A stretch of DNA of 64,000 bases from contig JBEVKW010000469.1 in the NCBI GenBank assembly GCA_040509495.1, positions 21,859 to 85,858 on the forward strand. The letters are read 5' to 3'. The DNA is from Terrimonas_A sp040509495 (GTDB lineage: Bacteria > Bacteroidota > Bacteroidia > Chitinophagales > Chitinophagaceae). The notes beneath the pieces were generated by a model. It did no database searches. It saw only the letters and a program-made list of their open reading frames with translations, and was not told where the DNA came from. The stretch's first letter is position 1. Every line of letters begins with the position of its first letter. Position numbers and translations under genes: made by a program. This document shows, in pieces, positions 55,609 through 63,960 of the stretch.

Positions 55609-55717
55609 GTAGTAATCGCAAACAACGCAACGAACCGGCAGGAGCGCAATGAATCTTCTCTTTCTATTGATTCATATCCCTGCGTTCTTGGGGTTCTTTG
55701 CGTTGTTTACGTTACTG
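55609..55717. repeat. Long imperfect inverted repeat between convergent genes
   Basis: Arms 55609-55655 and 55669-55717 (about 47 bp, imperfect) flank a 13-nt loop. The inner ATGAATC/GATTCAT part is perfect. The arms are made of GCAAACAACGCAACGAACC-like words. It fills the gap between the stress-protein stop and the DUF983 stop, so it could terminate both. The second such element is at 62352-62429. Confidence 0.75.
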
Positions 55718-55727
55718 CTAATTCCTT

Positions 55728-56207
55728 CTACCAATTATTTTGCTGATCAGCATTCGTTCTCTCCGTCGGCTTCGGCGGATTTGTTCTCCAGTTCCTGTCA
55801 TACCTCACAAAAAACGCCAGCCATCCTGTCCGCGCTACGCGCATGATCCATGGTTGTAACACGATCAGCAATACCGCATTGAATCCCATCCAGTAAAAGA
55901 AGCGGCTGTCATTCATGCTTAAGCCAACAACCATCCACCACGCCACCAAAGAGGCAACACTGATCGCGATAGAGAGTGCGTAGCTGATATAGCTTGAGCC
56001 ATAATAGAAACCCACTTCAATGTCGAACGGCTGCTTACACACAGGGCATTCCTTGTGCATTTTCATTGTCGACTTCAATTTATAAGGATTCGATTCTGAG
56101 AACATCTTCCCTTTGCGGCAACGGGGGCATTTGCACAGCACCAGGTTAAATATACTTGGGACAGGCTCTTTACTACCTGCCACTCCCTGCAAACGGATAT
56201 CTTCCAT
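55728..56207 (-). CDS. DUF983-family membrane protein
   Basis: 159 residues. A zinc-ribbon-like pair, CKCPRCRKGKMF and CPVCKQPFDIE (about 27-65), precedes two or three membrane helices (YISYALSIAISVASLVAWWM, WMGFNAVLLIVLQPWIMRV). This Cys-rich head with short membrane tail is the normal DUF983 plan; the function is unknown. It follows the AraC-type gene on the same strand after 10 bp and is probably co-transcribed. Confidence 0.9.
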   Translation of the reverse strand: MEDIRLQGVAGSKEPVPSIFNLVLCKCPRCRKGKMFSESNPYKLKSTMKMHKECPVCKQPFDIEVGFYYGSSYISYALSIAISVASLVAWWMVVGLSMNDSRFFYWMGFNAVLLIVLQPWIMRVARTGWLAFFVRYDRNWRTNPPKPTERTNADQQNNW

Positions 56208-56217
56208 AAAAATAGTT

Positions 56218-57114
56218 TTAATGTGAATAGGCTGACCGGAACGCTTCGGGTGTTACCCCGGCCTGCTTCCGGAAGAAACGGCTGAAATATGAATTGTCCT
56301 GGAAATTGAGTTCATAAGCTATCTGCGCAATACTGAGATCTGCATTCACCAGCAACCTTTTTGACTCGAGCATCACACGGTCCCTTATCAATTCTCCTGC
56401 TGTTTTACCAGCCATCTCCTGGCAAAGCGCATTGAGATGATTAGGCGTAACGTAAAGAAGATCGGCATATTCTTTTGGTAGCCTGATCGTTTTATAATGC
56501 TGATCTATCAGTCTTCTGAATCCGCGGAATAACATCTCTTTCTGACGCGAAACAGCAGCAGGAATATTTCCCCGGCCATCACAATACTCTTCCACCAGCA
56601 GCAAAAATTCCGTCAGCCATAATTTCAACTGGTCGCCTCCGTTGTTCAGTCGCTTCAGCATGGATTCCATCAGCCTGATCACTTCCGGATGCGCTCCAAC
56701 TGGCAGCTGGCAAACACAGTCCGCACTGTCACCACTAAAGAAACTGAACCGGTCGAGGTAATGCTGATCCAGTAAAAATGACTTCAGTAATTGCTCTGAA
56801 AAATTGATCACATATCCTTTGGGTGTGCCTTTGAAATGCCAGCTGTGTACCTGTCCCGGTATCATAAAATAAACCTGGAATGGCTTTACGGTAAATTCTG
56901 TAAAGTCGATCGTGTGGCCTCCCTTACCTTCAGTAAAAAGTACCAAATGATAAAACGTATGGCGATGCGGTGCATGCAGACGCTGGTAATGCTTTTCGAG
57001 GTAAGACTCCAGCCTCTCTACCTGCAGATCCTCATGCTTTTTTTCCTCCTTTACGAGGTGAAGAAGGTTAATGACCGGTATCTGTTGTTTTGCCATGTAT
57101 TTATCAGTTGACAT
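56218..57114 (-). CDS. AraC-family transcriptional regulator
   Basis: 298 residues from ATG 57114 (MSTDKYMAKQQIPVINLLHL). The frame opens further at a TTG, 57153, and an ATG at 57096 is also possible. A cupin domain (HRHTFYHLVLFTEGKGGHTI, YFMIPGQVHSWHFKG) covers about 40-130. The C-terminal AraC HTH pair contains YADLLYVTPNHLNALCQEMA and AYELNFQDNSYFSRFFRKQAG. It probably responds to a small molecule and may regulate the DUF983 gene it is coupled with. Confidence 0.9.
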   Translation of the reverse strand: MSTDKYMAKQQIPVINLLHLVKEEKKHEDLQVERLESYLEKHYQRLHAPHRHTFYHLVLFTEGKGGHTIDFTEFTVKPFQVYFMIPGQVHSWHFKGTPKGYVINFSEQLLKSFLLDQHYLDRFSFFSGDSADCVCQLPVGAHPEVIRLMESMLKRLNNGGDQLKLWLTEFLLLVEEYCDGRGNIPAAVSRQKEMLFRGFRRLIDQHYKTIRLPKEYADLLYVTPNHLNALCQEMAGKTAGELIRDRVMLESKRLLVNADLSIAQIAYELNFQDNSYFSRFFRKQAGVTPEAFRSAYSH

Positions 57115-57198
57115 CACAAAGGTAAAACATGACTGGCATGGGGAATTATCCAAAACGTGGTTTAAATGGTACTTTTCAACGATTCAGGTGGCGTCGTG

Positions 57199-57294
57199 GT
57201 TCCCGCAGATTTCGCAGATCTTCCCTTACTATTGATGAAAAGCGCTTCAAAGAATGTATAGATTTTTATTTGGACCCGCAGATCCCGCAGATCA
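57199..57294. repeat. Dispersed CGCAGAT-type filler repeat
   Basis: TTCCCGCAGATTTCGCAGAT at about 57199 and a CCCGCAGATCCCGCAGATCAG copy at 57274-57294 lie upstream of the muramidase gene. The inverse complement of the first occurs at 31369-31394, 26 kb away. It is short-word repetitive intergenic DNA with no transposon features. Confidence 0.5.
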
Positions 57295-57403
57295 GTACTT
57301 ATAGCAGGGAGATATTTGCGTGAACTCTACGCCAGCCATTTTGGAAAGCGCACCGTACGTTCACAATGAAGCAAATCAGTTATCTTCACCGCAGTCAAAA
57401 TCC

Positions 57404-58654
57404 ATGATCATGAATGCTTACCTCGTCAGCGTCGCCATCCTGCTTGCCTTATCCTTTCAACCATGTAAAAACAATTCACGGGAAGCAGGACCGTCCGCTA
57501 AAACAACTGAAACAAATGCTGTTAACTCCCGCATCATAACCGGTGCTGATCAAACAGAAAAGTACATTCCATATCTAAAAGGGAAAAGAGTGGCTGTTCT
57601 TGCCAACCGAACTTCAAGGATCGGTGACAAACATCTTGTGGATAGCCTGCAGGCGAGAGGAATTAATATTGTAAAGGCTTTTGGCCCGGAACATGGATTC
57701 CGTGGAAACGCCAGCGCAGGTGTTTCCGTTGCTGATCAAAAAGATCCTGCAACAGGCATTCCCATTATTTCGCTATACGGCAATAAGAAAAAGCCGAGTA
57801 AAGAAGATATGGCGGATGTGGATATCATGATCTACGATGTGCAGGATGTTGGATGCCGCTTCTTCACCTATATCAATGTACTGGCCGCTATAATGGAAAC
57901 CTGTGCCACGTATGACAAGGAACTGCTGATCCTCGACAGACCTAACCCAAACGGCTACCTGATCGACGGACCGATCCTGGATATGTCACTAAAATCAGGC
58001 ATTGGAATGTTTCCATTGCCGATCAGTCATGGCCTTACCATTGCTGAATTTGCGCAGATGTGTAACGGCGAAGGATGGCTTGCCAATAAAGCAAAGTGCC
58101 GCCTTAAAATCATTCCTGTTGCCAATTACGACCACAATATGATGTATGAATTGCCGGTTGCGCCTTCACCAAATCTGAATACACAACAGGCGATCATGTT
58201 ATATCCTTCTACCTGTTTGTTTGAAGGCACCTATCTTAATCATGGCCGCGGCACTCAATTTCCGTTTACGGTTTTTGGAAGTCCGGAACTGAAAGGCAAA
58301 TACACATTTTCCTATACTCCAATATCCATCAAAGGCATGAGTGAAACTCCATTGTTTATGAACCAGGTTTGCTATGGACTTGACCTTCGCAAGTATGATG
58401 TGAAAAAACTGGTAAGTTCTGGCAAGGTCAATATCCAATGGATGATGGAACTGTACAAAGCGCATCCCTATAAAGAAAAATTCTTTGATTCAAAACTGAG
58501 TAAAGAGATCAATGATATAGGGAAACTTGTAGGGTCTCCTCTGTTCAAAAAGCAGATCGCTGATGGCGTTTCTGAAGCAGAGATCCGTAAGAGCTGGGAA
58601 CCCGGACTGGGCAGCTATAAAGAAATGCGCAAGAAATACCTGCTTTACAAGTAA
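57404..58654 (+). CDS. DUF1343/NamZ-type exo-beta-N-acetylmuramidase
   Basis: About 417 residues from ATG 57404 (MIMNAYLVSVAILLALSFQP; ATG 57410 is an alternative, and a longer GTG start at 57320 lacks a signal). The DUF1343 family contains NamZ, which removes terminal N-acetylmuramic acid from peptidoglycan fragments (GH171). Visible are VLANRTSRIGDKHLVDSLQA, AFGPEHGFRGNASAG, MIYDVQDVGCRFFTYI and FEGTYLNHGRGTQFPF. A cysteine at residue 22 (QPC) might be lipidated. It suggests cell-wall recycling or scavenging of bacterial glycans. Confidence 0.88.
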   Translation: MIMNAYLVSVAILLALSFQPCKNNSREAGPSAKTTETNAVNSRIITGADQTEKYIPYLKGKRVAVLANRTSRIGDKHLVDSLQARGINIVKAFGPEHGFRGNASAGVSVADQKDPATGIPIISLYGNKKKPSKEDMADVDIMIYDVQDVGCRFFTYINVLAAIMETCATYDKELLILDRPNPNGYLIDGPILDMSLKSGIGMFPLPISHGLTIAEFAQMCNGEGWLANKAKCRLKIIPVANYDHNMMYELPVAPSPNLNTQQAIMLYPSTCLFEGTYLNHGRGTQFPFTVFGSPELKGKYTFSYTPISIKGMSETPLFMNQVCYGLDLRKYDVKKLVSSGKVNIQWMMELYKAHPYKEKFFDSKLSKEINDIGKLVGSPLFKKQIADGVSEAEIRKSWEPGLGSYKEMRKKYLLYK

Positions 58655-58718
58655 TCCGCCCGCATTATTTTTTCTTGCCGTTAACAGAAGGATTTTTATT
58701 TTGAGGCATAAACCACGC

Positions 58719-59262
58719 ATGCGAAGCTGCCTGCCACCGCTTATCCCCTGATCATTCACGCCCATGTGATGGCTCAGCCATCGCCTGATTTTTCCTCAGT
58801 GGACAGCTTGCGATCACGGTCAAATACGAAAATAATATTTAAAAGCTGACCAAAGAACTAACGGACCCGTACCAGGGCAACATACAGAAGGCCCGCTCGG
58901 TCTTCCGCTGGCTTACCCACCATATCCGGTACGATTATAAACTATTCAGCAAAGAAGGCGTTAAAGGACCGGTGTGTAAAACAGGAGAGAACTGCGAAGA
59001 GGTGTACCGCAATTGGGAAAGAAATTACTTTCACGATGTATGGAAGAAGAAGAAAGCCGTTTGCGATGGAAACACGCGTGTGCATAAAAGGATGTGTGAG
59101 ATCGCCACTCGCTTTAAAAGAGCAAAAGCATATCACGTACACCGCACAGGAAACATGTACCGGTTTGATTATATCCTTCCGGATAATTCGCTGTACTATA
59201 TTGAACTGCTTTTTGATTATCGCCGCGCGATGCGCGTCAAGGTCAAAACAGGAAAATCATAA
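58719..59262 (+). pseudogene. Decayed secreted transglutaminase-like gene
   Basis: A signal-like segment ends HVMAQPSPDFSSVDSL near 58810. One missing base there shifts the frame; AITVKYENNI follows and then TAA at 58840-58842, where CAA (Gln) would be expected. The frame then stays open (QGNIQKARSVFRWLTHHIRY, CDGNTRVHKRMCEIATRFKR) to 59262, which looks like a transglutaminase-core domain with the Cys in AVCDGNTR. At least two lesions and no usable start codon make it a pseudogene; translation from an internal ATG at 58972 is not convincing. A further frame change near 58722 is likely. Confidence 0.7.
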
Positions 59263-59264
59263 AA

Positions 59265-59456
59265 TTATTTTGTACTATCGGCAGGTGCAGCCGTGGTATC
59301 CGCTGCTTGTGGAGGAACTGCCAGACTATCTGTGGAGCGATTCTTTGGCAGCACTATGCTGTTCGCTGTATCTGTTCCAGGATGTTCATTCGCCGCTTCA
59401 CTATTACAGGCCGTAAAACATATCATCAGTATAAAAGCTGCATATATCTTTTTCAT
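59265..59456 (-). CDS. Small lipoprotein
   Basis: 63 residues from ATG 59456 (MKKIYAAFILMICFTACNSE). Lipobox FTAC with Cys17, then a Thr/Ser/Pro/Ala-rich low-complexity tail (DTANSIVLPKNRSTDSLAV). An in-frame start 30 nt upstream would spoil the signal. Function unknown; such short lipoproteins are common in the family. It lies 43 bp from the next gene on the same strand. Confidence 0.65.
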   Translation of the reverse strand: MKKIYAAFILMICFTACNSEAANEHPGTDTANSIVLPKNRSTDSLAVPPQAADTTAAPADSTK

Positions 59457-59499
59457 GATCGTTTTTTGACCTGAATTTTCCAACAACCATGCCGGGCTG

Positions 59500-60378
59500 C
59501 TATCTTCTTTTATAGAAATACAGTTTTACGTCTTTAATGAACGGAGGTCGCTCACTGATGGTAAAAAATCCGGAATTATCGTTGCGGAATGCGATCGCCT
59601 CACCCTGGGGTTCGCTTGTATAGGCAATTTTTAACGGCTGGGAATTCAATATTTCATTTGCAATAGTATGGGTCGTCAATTTCCAGTAGTAAATATTAGC
59701 ATAGGTCTTGATCAGCACCTCGCTATTGGTGGGCGACAATGCAGCGCCTACTACTCTCCCGAAAGGCAGCCTTCCAACAAGTTCTGCTTTGTTCAAAGAG
59801 GTTGTACTCTGCGGATAAGGTATCCTGTAGATTGCTGATGAAGAATCTTCCTTTGAAAAAATGAATATCTCTTTTGAGACGTTATCAATGAACATCGCTT
59901 CAGCATCATGCGTTTTATCAGGATATGTAAATACTATCTTTTCGAATTTCGTCACTTCGTCCTCTGTAGCTTTTGGTTCGGGAAAGCGATAAATAACAAA
60001 GTGCTGAACAGACAGGTTATTATTGCCGATATCTGCGAGATAAATATAATTCAACTCAGGATCAGGGCCTTTCGCCAGCGCCAGTTCTTCCCAGTCGCGG
60101 TTGCGTATCCCCTTCAGCGCTACTCGTTTTTTCAACTCACCCGTGTATGACATCAGGCTCAGTTGGGTAGGGTTGCCACTGTCCTCATGTAACCACAGGA
60201 AACCAGGGTTTGTTCTGCTGTCAGCAACACCGGATACTTCATCAACCTCACCTGGCTTAACAAGATGCTCAACAGGAGTTTCGTCAAACACATGAGTATT
60301 AACCACCTCTTTTTTGGAGCAGGCAGTTGAAAGGCAAACAAGAATAAGATATAGACTTAAATAACGCATACAGAACAT
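59500..60378 (-). CDS. Lipoprotein with propeller-like repeats, unknown function
   Basis: 292 residues (ATG 60369 gives MRYLSLYLILVCLSTACSKK, with the lipobox LSTAC; ATG 60378 is 3 codons longer). The mature part has repeated strand motifs (EVSGVADSRTNPGFLWLHED, LNYIYLADIGNNNLSVQHFV, GEAIAFRNDNSGFFTISE) that suggest a beta-propeller of the esterase/phytase-like secreted type. No catalytic residues recognised. Confidence 0.65.
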   Translation of the reverse strand: MFCMRYLSLYLILVCLSTACSKKEVVNTHVFDETPVEHLVKPGEVDEVSGVADSRTNPGFLWLHEDSGNPTQLSLMSYTGELKKRVALKGIRNRDWEELALAKGPDPELNYIYLADIGNNNLSVQHFVIYRFPEPKATEDEVTKFEKIVFTYPDKTHDAEAMFIDNVSKEIFIFSKEDSSSAIYRIPYPQSTTSLNKAELVGRLPFGRVVGAALSPTNSEVLIKTYANIYYWKLTTHTIANEILNSQPLKIAYTSEPQGEAIAFRNDNSGFFTISERPPFIKDVKLYFYKRR

Positions 60379-60455
60379 GTTAAAAAATATTTCCCGGGGG
60401 CATGGACAACTTTACTGTTTATAAAAACATCTTATCTTCAACGCCCGAAAATCTC

Positions 60456-61154
60456 ATGAAACTTTTACTACAGGTAATATTGTTTTTTCTGTCAATTCAC
60501 ACAAATTCTGCCGCGGAAATTTTACAAGATCGACAGCAGTCAATTGCCCATGCGGATGCAATTGAGCAATTCTGGAAATGGTTTTCAAAAAACGAATCGC
60601 GTCTCCGCGCTTTTGAAAGCGATCCCGATAAATATTTGATGGAACTTCTTGAGCAATCGCGTAAGATCAAACGTGGCTTAGCGATAGAACTGGAACCGGC
60701 CAAAAATGGCATCATCAATCTGACGGTTTCTGCGGATGGCAATGTTGACCTGTTCCCACTTGTAACAGACGTGGTCACCAAAGCACCGGCGATCAAAGGA
60801 TGGAGATTCATCGCCTTTCGTCAACGAGTGCCGTCATCTGCGGTCAAAGAAATGAATATGAAGGTGGGATCGTTATTTCTGGAGCCGTCAAAAATGAAAT
60901 TTTTACCAGTCGTTGATCATGGCAAGCTGAACATCATCATTTATGCAGACGGTATAACTGCCGAAAATTATGAGCAGGTTGCGTATGCAGGACTGATATT
61001 GCTGGATAGCGCTTTGGGTGAATACGATGCTGCCACGAAAGTTGAAGCATTCGATTTCAGGGCTTTACCCGGAAAATTCAGTGAAGGGCCGGTACCTCAG
61101 TCATTCCTGGAACTGGCCAAATTTGTGGATGACTTCCATAAAAACAATCGATAG
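60456..61154 (+). CDS. Hypothetical secreted protein
   Basis: 232 residues from ATG 60456 (MKLLLQVILFFLSIHTNSAA, a good signal peptide); an upstream ATG at 60402 would add 18 residues. The mature part starts with a helix (FWKWFSKNESRLRAFESDPD) and continues as a mixed domain (GIINLTVSADGNVDLFPLVT, WRFIAFRQRVPSSAVKEMNM). No known family could be named. It is divergent from the propeller lipoprotein. Confidence 0.6.
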   Translation: MKLLLQVILFFLSIHTNSAAEILQDRQQSIAHADAIEQFWKWFSKNESRLRAFESDPDKYLMELLEQSRKIKRGLAIELEPAKNGIINLTVSADGNVDLFPLVTDVVTKAPAIKGWRFIAFRQRVPSSAVKEMNMKVGSLFLEPSKMKFLPVVDHGKLNIIIYADGITAENYEQVAYAGLILLDSALGEYDAATKVEAFDFRALPGKFSEGPVPQSFLELAKFVDDFHKNNR

Positions 61155-61230
61155 CTCCACTCCGCAAATGCATTAAACAACGATATTCGCAAAGTCTCCG
61201 CTTTGCACCACCCAATGCGGGAAAATCCCA

Positions 61231-62328
61231 ATGATCAGTTTTTTCCAACGGCTTTTCAGCCTCCCTTTCCTGAATACTTCACGGCAGACTGTGCTGATCA
61301 TGCTCTGCATTTTTCCCTGGTCACTCCCCCTCTGCAATTACATCTGGCTGGGTCCGGTTTATTTCACTGACTGGAAAGTATTTGTGATCGGAACCATGCT
61401 TGGTTTCATTATCTGCTTCAGCCTGTTGCTCGTGCAAACGGCCGGGGTCAGACGTATCATTCTGCGGTTCCCGGAGTTCCGGCACACGCCGAAACGCGTC
61501 ATACGCGAACTTTTATTACTGATTGTCATATCACTGATCGCCGACTTTTGCGCAATCGCCGTCTACAAAATAGCCTTCCCTTTCTTTGATACCAGCAATG
61601 GTTCTTTATACAGGATCATGGTGATCGGATTTGCTGCCAATATCTGTTGCGTCGGCATATATGAATCATACTATACATTGATGAAATGGAGAGAGAAAAC
61701 CGTCCAGGCTGAAGCTTATAAACGGGAATCGCTACTTGCACAACTGGATGTACTGAAAAACCAGGTGAACCCGCATTTCCTGTTCAATGGGTTGAATACG
61801 CTTTCAGCATTGATCAGCGAAAACCCTGTTGCAGCAGAAACATTTGTCAATGAGTTCTCCAAAGTATACCGTTACATGTTACAGATAAATACAAGCGGAC
61901 TTTGTACACTCAAGCAGGAACTGGAATTTATCAGCTCTTATTATTTCTTATTGCAGTCGAGATACAGTGAAGGCCTGGAACTGGAAGTGAATGTCCCGGG
62001 AGACGCCGAAGAGTACTACCTGCCTTCATTGACACTGCAACTGCTTGTGGAGAATGCGGTGAAGCATAACAGTGTGATGAAATCCGCACCGCTTCGCATC
62101 ACGATAGAAAAGCTTAGCACTGGCCAATTGCGGGTAGACAATAATATTCAGAAGAAACTGAGAGCGCCATTATCGAATGGAGTGGGGCTAAATAATATCC
62201 GGTCAAAGTATGAGTTGCTGGGGAAGCCGGCACCCGTGATCAGCAATACAGGCGCGCATTTCAGTATAGAACTCGTATTGCTTTCGGCAGAAGAAGTGCA
62301 GCAACTGCCGCATGCCCGGGCGGTATAA
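61231..62328 (+). CDS. LytS/YehU-type sensor histidine kinase
   Basis: 365 residues. Four membrane helices (about 15-150) precede a short coiled linker and a His_kinase domain with NQVNPHFLFNGLNTLSALIS (phospho-His about residue 183). A HATPase domain has LVENAVKHNSV and SNGVGLNNIRSKYELLG. This kinase class normally works with a LytTR response regulator encoded next door; none is present, so the partner must be elsewhere. It ends 24 bp before a long perfect inverted repeat. Confidence 0.92.
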   Translation: MISFFQRLFSLPFLNTSRQTVLIMLCIFPWSLPLCNYIWLGPVYFTDWKVFVIGTMLGFIICFSLLLVQTAGVRRIILRFPEFRHTPKRVIRELLLLIVISLIADFCAIAVYKIAFPFFDTSNGSLYRIMVIGFAANICCVGIYESYYTLMKWREKTVQAEAYKRESLLAQLDVLKNQVNPHFLFNGLNTLSALISENPVAAETFVNEFSKVYRYMLQINTSGLCTLKQELEFISSYYFLLQSRYSEGLELEVNVPGDAEEYYLPSLTLQLLVENAVKHNSVMKSAPLRITIEKLSTGQLRVDNNIQKKLRAPLSNGVGLNNIRSKYELLGKPAPVISNTGAHFSIELVLLSAEEVQQLPHARAV

Positions 62329-62351
62329 CAAATCGGAATAACGTAGCAGTA

Positions 62352-62429
62352 TCGCGAAGTACGCTAAGAAACCGCAATGAGCACCAGGATAACTCTGCGT
62401 TCTCTGCGGTTTCTTAGCGTACTTCGCGA
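62352..62429. repeat. Perfect 25-bp inverted repeat between convergent genes
   Basis: Arms 62352-62376 and 62405-62429 are exact reverse complements over 25 bp, separated by 28 nt. They contain the words GCGAAGTACGCTAAGAAACC. The element lies between the stop of the LytS-like gene (62328) and the stop of the hxlR-like gene (62451). It lacks a strong U tract, so it may be a REP-like hairpin as well as a bidirectional terminator. Confidence 0.85.
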
Positions 62430-62450
62430 CACTCCCACACCACGCAAATA

Positions 62451-62795
62451 TCAGGCGATACCACCCGCATCTGCCAGGTGTTGGATCTTGATATTTTCCA
62501 GGTTTCGTAACACATCAATTACGGACCGCCCCTTTTCTGTAAGGTGGTACTCTATATGTAAAGGCTTTTGCTTTACTACGATTCTTTCCAGCAAAGCAGC
62601 CTGCTCCATTTCCTTCAATGCAATTGATAAAGATTGTTTGTTCGCTGACGGTAACTGACGTAACAGACTGTTAAATCTTACCGGCCCGAATGTTGCCAAC
62701 AGGAAGATATTGGCTTTCCATTTGCCAGACAGCAGTTTCAGGCTATTGATCGCCGGGCATTCTTCCCAGCTATGAGCGATAAAAGGAGTAGTCAT
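62451..62795 (-). CDS. HxlR-family transcriptional regulator
   Basis: 114 residues, a single winged-helix HxlR domain: CPAINSLKLLSGKWKANIFL, with the conserved redox-capable Cys13, then VRFNSLLRQLPSANKQSLSI and ERIVVKQKPLHIEYHLTEKG. HxlR proteins commonly sense electrophiles or quinones through that cysteine. It is divergent from an Old Yellow Enzyme gene with a perfect dyad between the two, so it very likely controls that gene and itself. Confidence 0.93.
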   Translation of the reverse strand: MTTPFIAHSWEECPAINSLKLLSGKWKANIFLLATFGPVRFNSLLRQLPSANKQSLSIALKEMEQAALLERIVVKQKPLHIEYHLTEKGRSVIDVLRNLENIKIQHLADAGGIA

Positions 62796-62813
62796 CTTTT
62801 TTTGACTTATTGT

Positions 62814-62834
62814 TCAGATCAATCAATGATCTGA
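62814..62834. promoter_or_regulatory. HxlR operator dyad
   Basis: TCAGATCA-N5-TGATCTGA is a perfect 8-bp dyad in the 67-bp gap between the divergent regulator and reductase genes. GAGCTTTG (62833-62840), a -7-like element, adjoins it on the plus strand, so binding would block the reductase promoter. Confidence 0.65.
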
Positions 62835-62862
62835 GCTTTGATAAAAATTTAACCCGAACGAT

Positions 62863-63960
62863 ATGAGTTCAACACACGATCATCCATTGTTTCGGCCCGC
62901 AGGGCTTGGAGATATACAACTTACCAGCCGCATTGTAATGGCCCCGATGACCCGGTCCCGGGCAATTGACAATCAACCCGGCGAACTGGAAACAAGATAC
63001 TATACCCAACGGGCCGGCGCCGGGCTCATTATTACGGAAGGCACGTCTCCTTCTGCGAACGGTATTGGCTACGCACGTACACCCGGCATCTATACGGCTG
63101 AACAGGTAAATGCCTGGAAAGAAGTAACGGATGCAGTTCACCAACAGTCGGGAAAGATTTTTGTTCAACTGATGCACGTTGGACGGGTGGCGCATCCGCA
63201 CAACCTGGCCAGCGGAGGAAAGACACTGGCCCCGTCGGCTATCTTACCGCAACTGGAGATCTGGACTGACCAGGCTGGGCTTCAACCGGTTCCGGTGCCA
63301 CAAGCCATGACATCCGCCGAAGTACAACAAACCATTCAAGAGTTCGCAGATGCCGCGCAAAATGCCATCGAGACCGGCTTTGACGGCGTTGAGATCCATG
63401 CCGCCAACGGGTATCTCCCGGAACAATTCCTGAATCCACATACCAACGTTAGAGAAGATGAATATGGGGGTCGTTTTGAGAACCGTAACAGGTTTGTACT
63501 GGAAGTAACGGCAGCGATCATCAACAGGATCGGTAAAGAAAGAACAGGTATACGGATCTCGCCTTTCAGCAATTATAACAACATGCCTTCTTATGAAGAG
63601 ACGACCGTGCAATATGAGCATCTGGTGACAGAACTCAACAAGCTGCAGGTCGCGTATCTGCATGTGGTGGAACCGTCGGCGGGTGCTTCTGAAGAAGGAC
63701 AGGCATTGCTGAGATCGGTTCGTGATCTGTTCAGCGGTACGATCATCCGTAATGGCGAATACAATGCGGCGAAAGCGATGGCGGCGGTGGAGAGCAAACA
63801 GGCTGACCTGATTTCGTTTGGAGCGTTGTTTGTGTCAAACCCTGATCTGCCATACCGTTTGCAGCATAACCTTCCGTTGACAGCTCCGGATGTCAATACA
63901 TTCTTTGCGGGTGGTGAGAAGGGATATATCGATTATGCTTTCGCTGATTCTCGTATGTGA
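62863..63960 (+). CDS. Old Yellow Enzyme-family alkene reductase
   Basis: An FMN-dependent NAD(P)H oxidoreductase of 365 residues that reduces activated C=C bonds. The TIM-barrel signatures are RIVMAPMTRSRAIDNQPGE, LIITEGTSPSANGIGY, IFVQLMHVGRVAHP, the substrate-binding His/Asn pair in VEIHAANGYLPEQFLNPHTN, and EYGGRFENRNRF. The C-terminal FMN-phosphate region contains GALFVSNPDLPYRL. The gene is complete and is followed to the window end by 40 bases of GAACGCGGC-type repeat. Confidence 0.96.
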   Translation: MSSTHDHPLFRPAGLGDIQLTSRIVMAPMTRSRAIDNQPGELETRYYTQRAGAGLIITEGTSPSANGIGYARTPGIYTAEQVNAWKEVTDAVHQQSGKIFVQLMHVGRVAHPHNLASGGKTLAPSAILPQLEIWTDQAGLQPVPVPQAMTSAEVQQTIQEFADAAQNAIETGFDGVEIHAANGYLPEQFLNPHTNVREDEYGGRFENRNRFVLEVTAAIINRIGKERTGIRISPFSNYNNMPSYEETTVQYEHLVTELNKLQVAYLHVVEPSAGASEEGQALLRSVRDLFSGTIIRNGEYNAAKAMAAVESKQADLISFGALFVSNPDLPYRLQHNLPLTAPDVNTFFAGGEKGYIDYAFADSRM

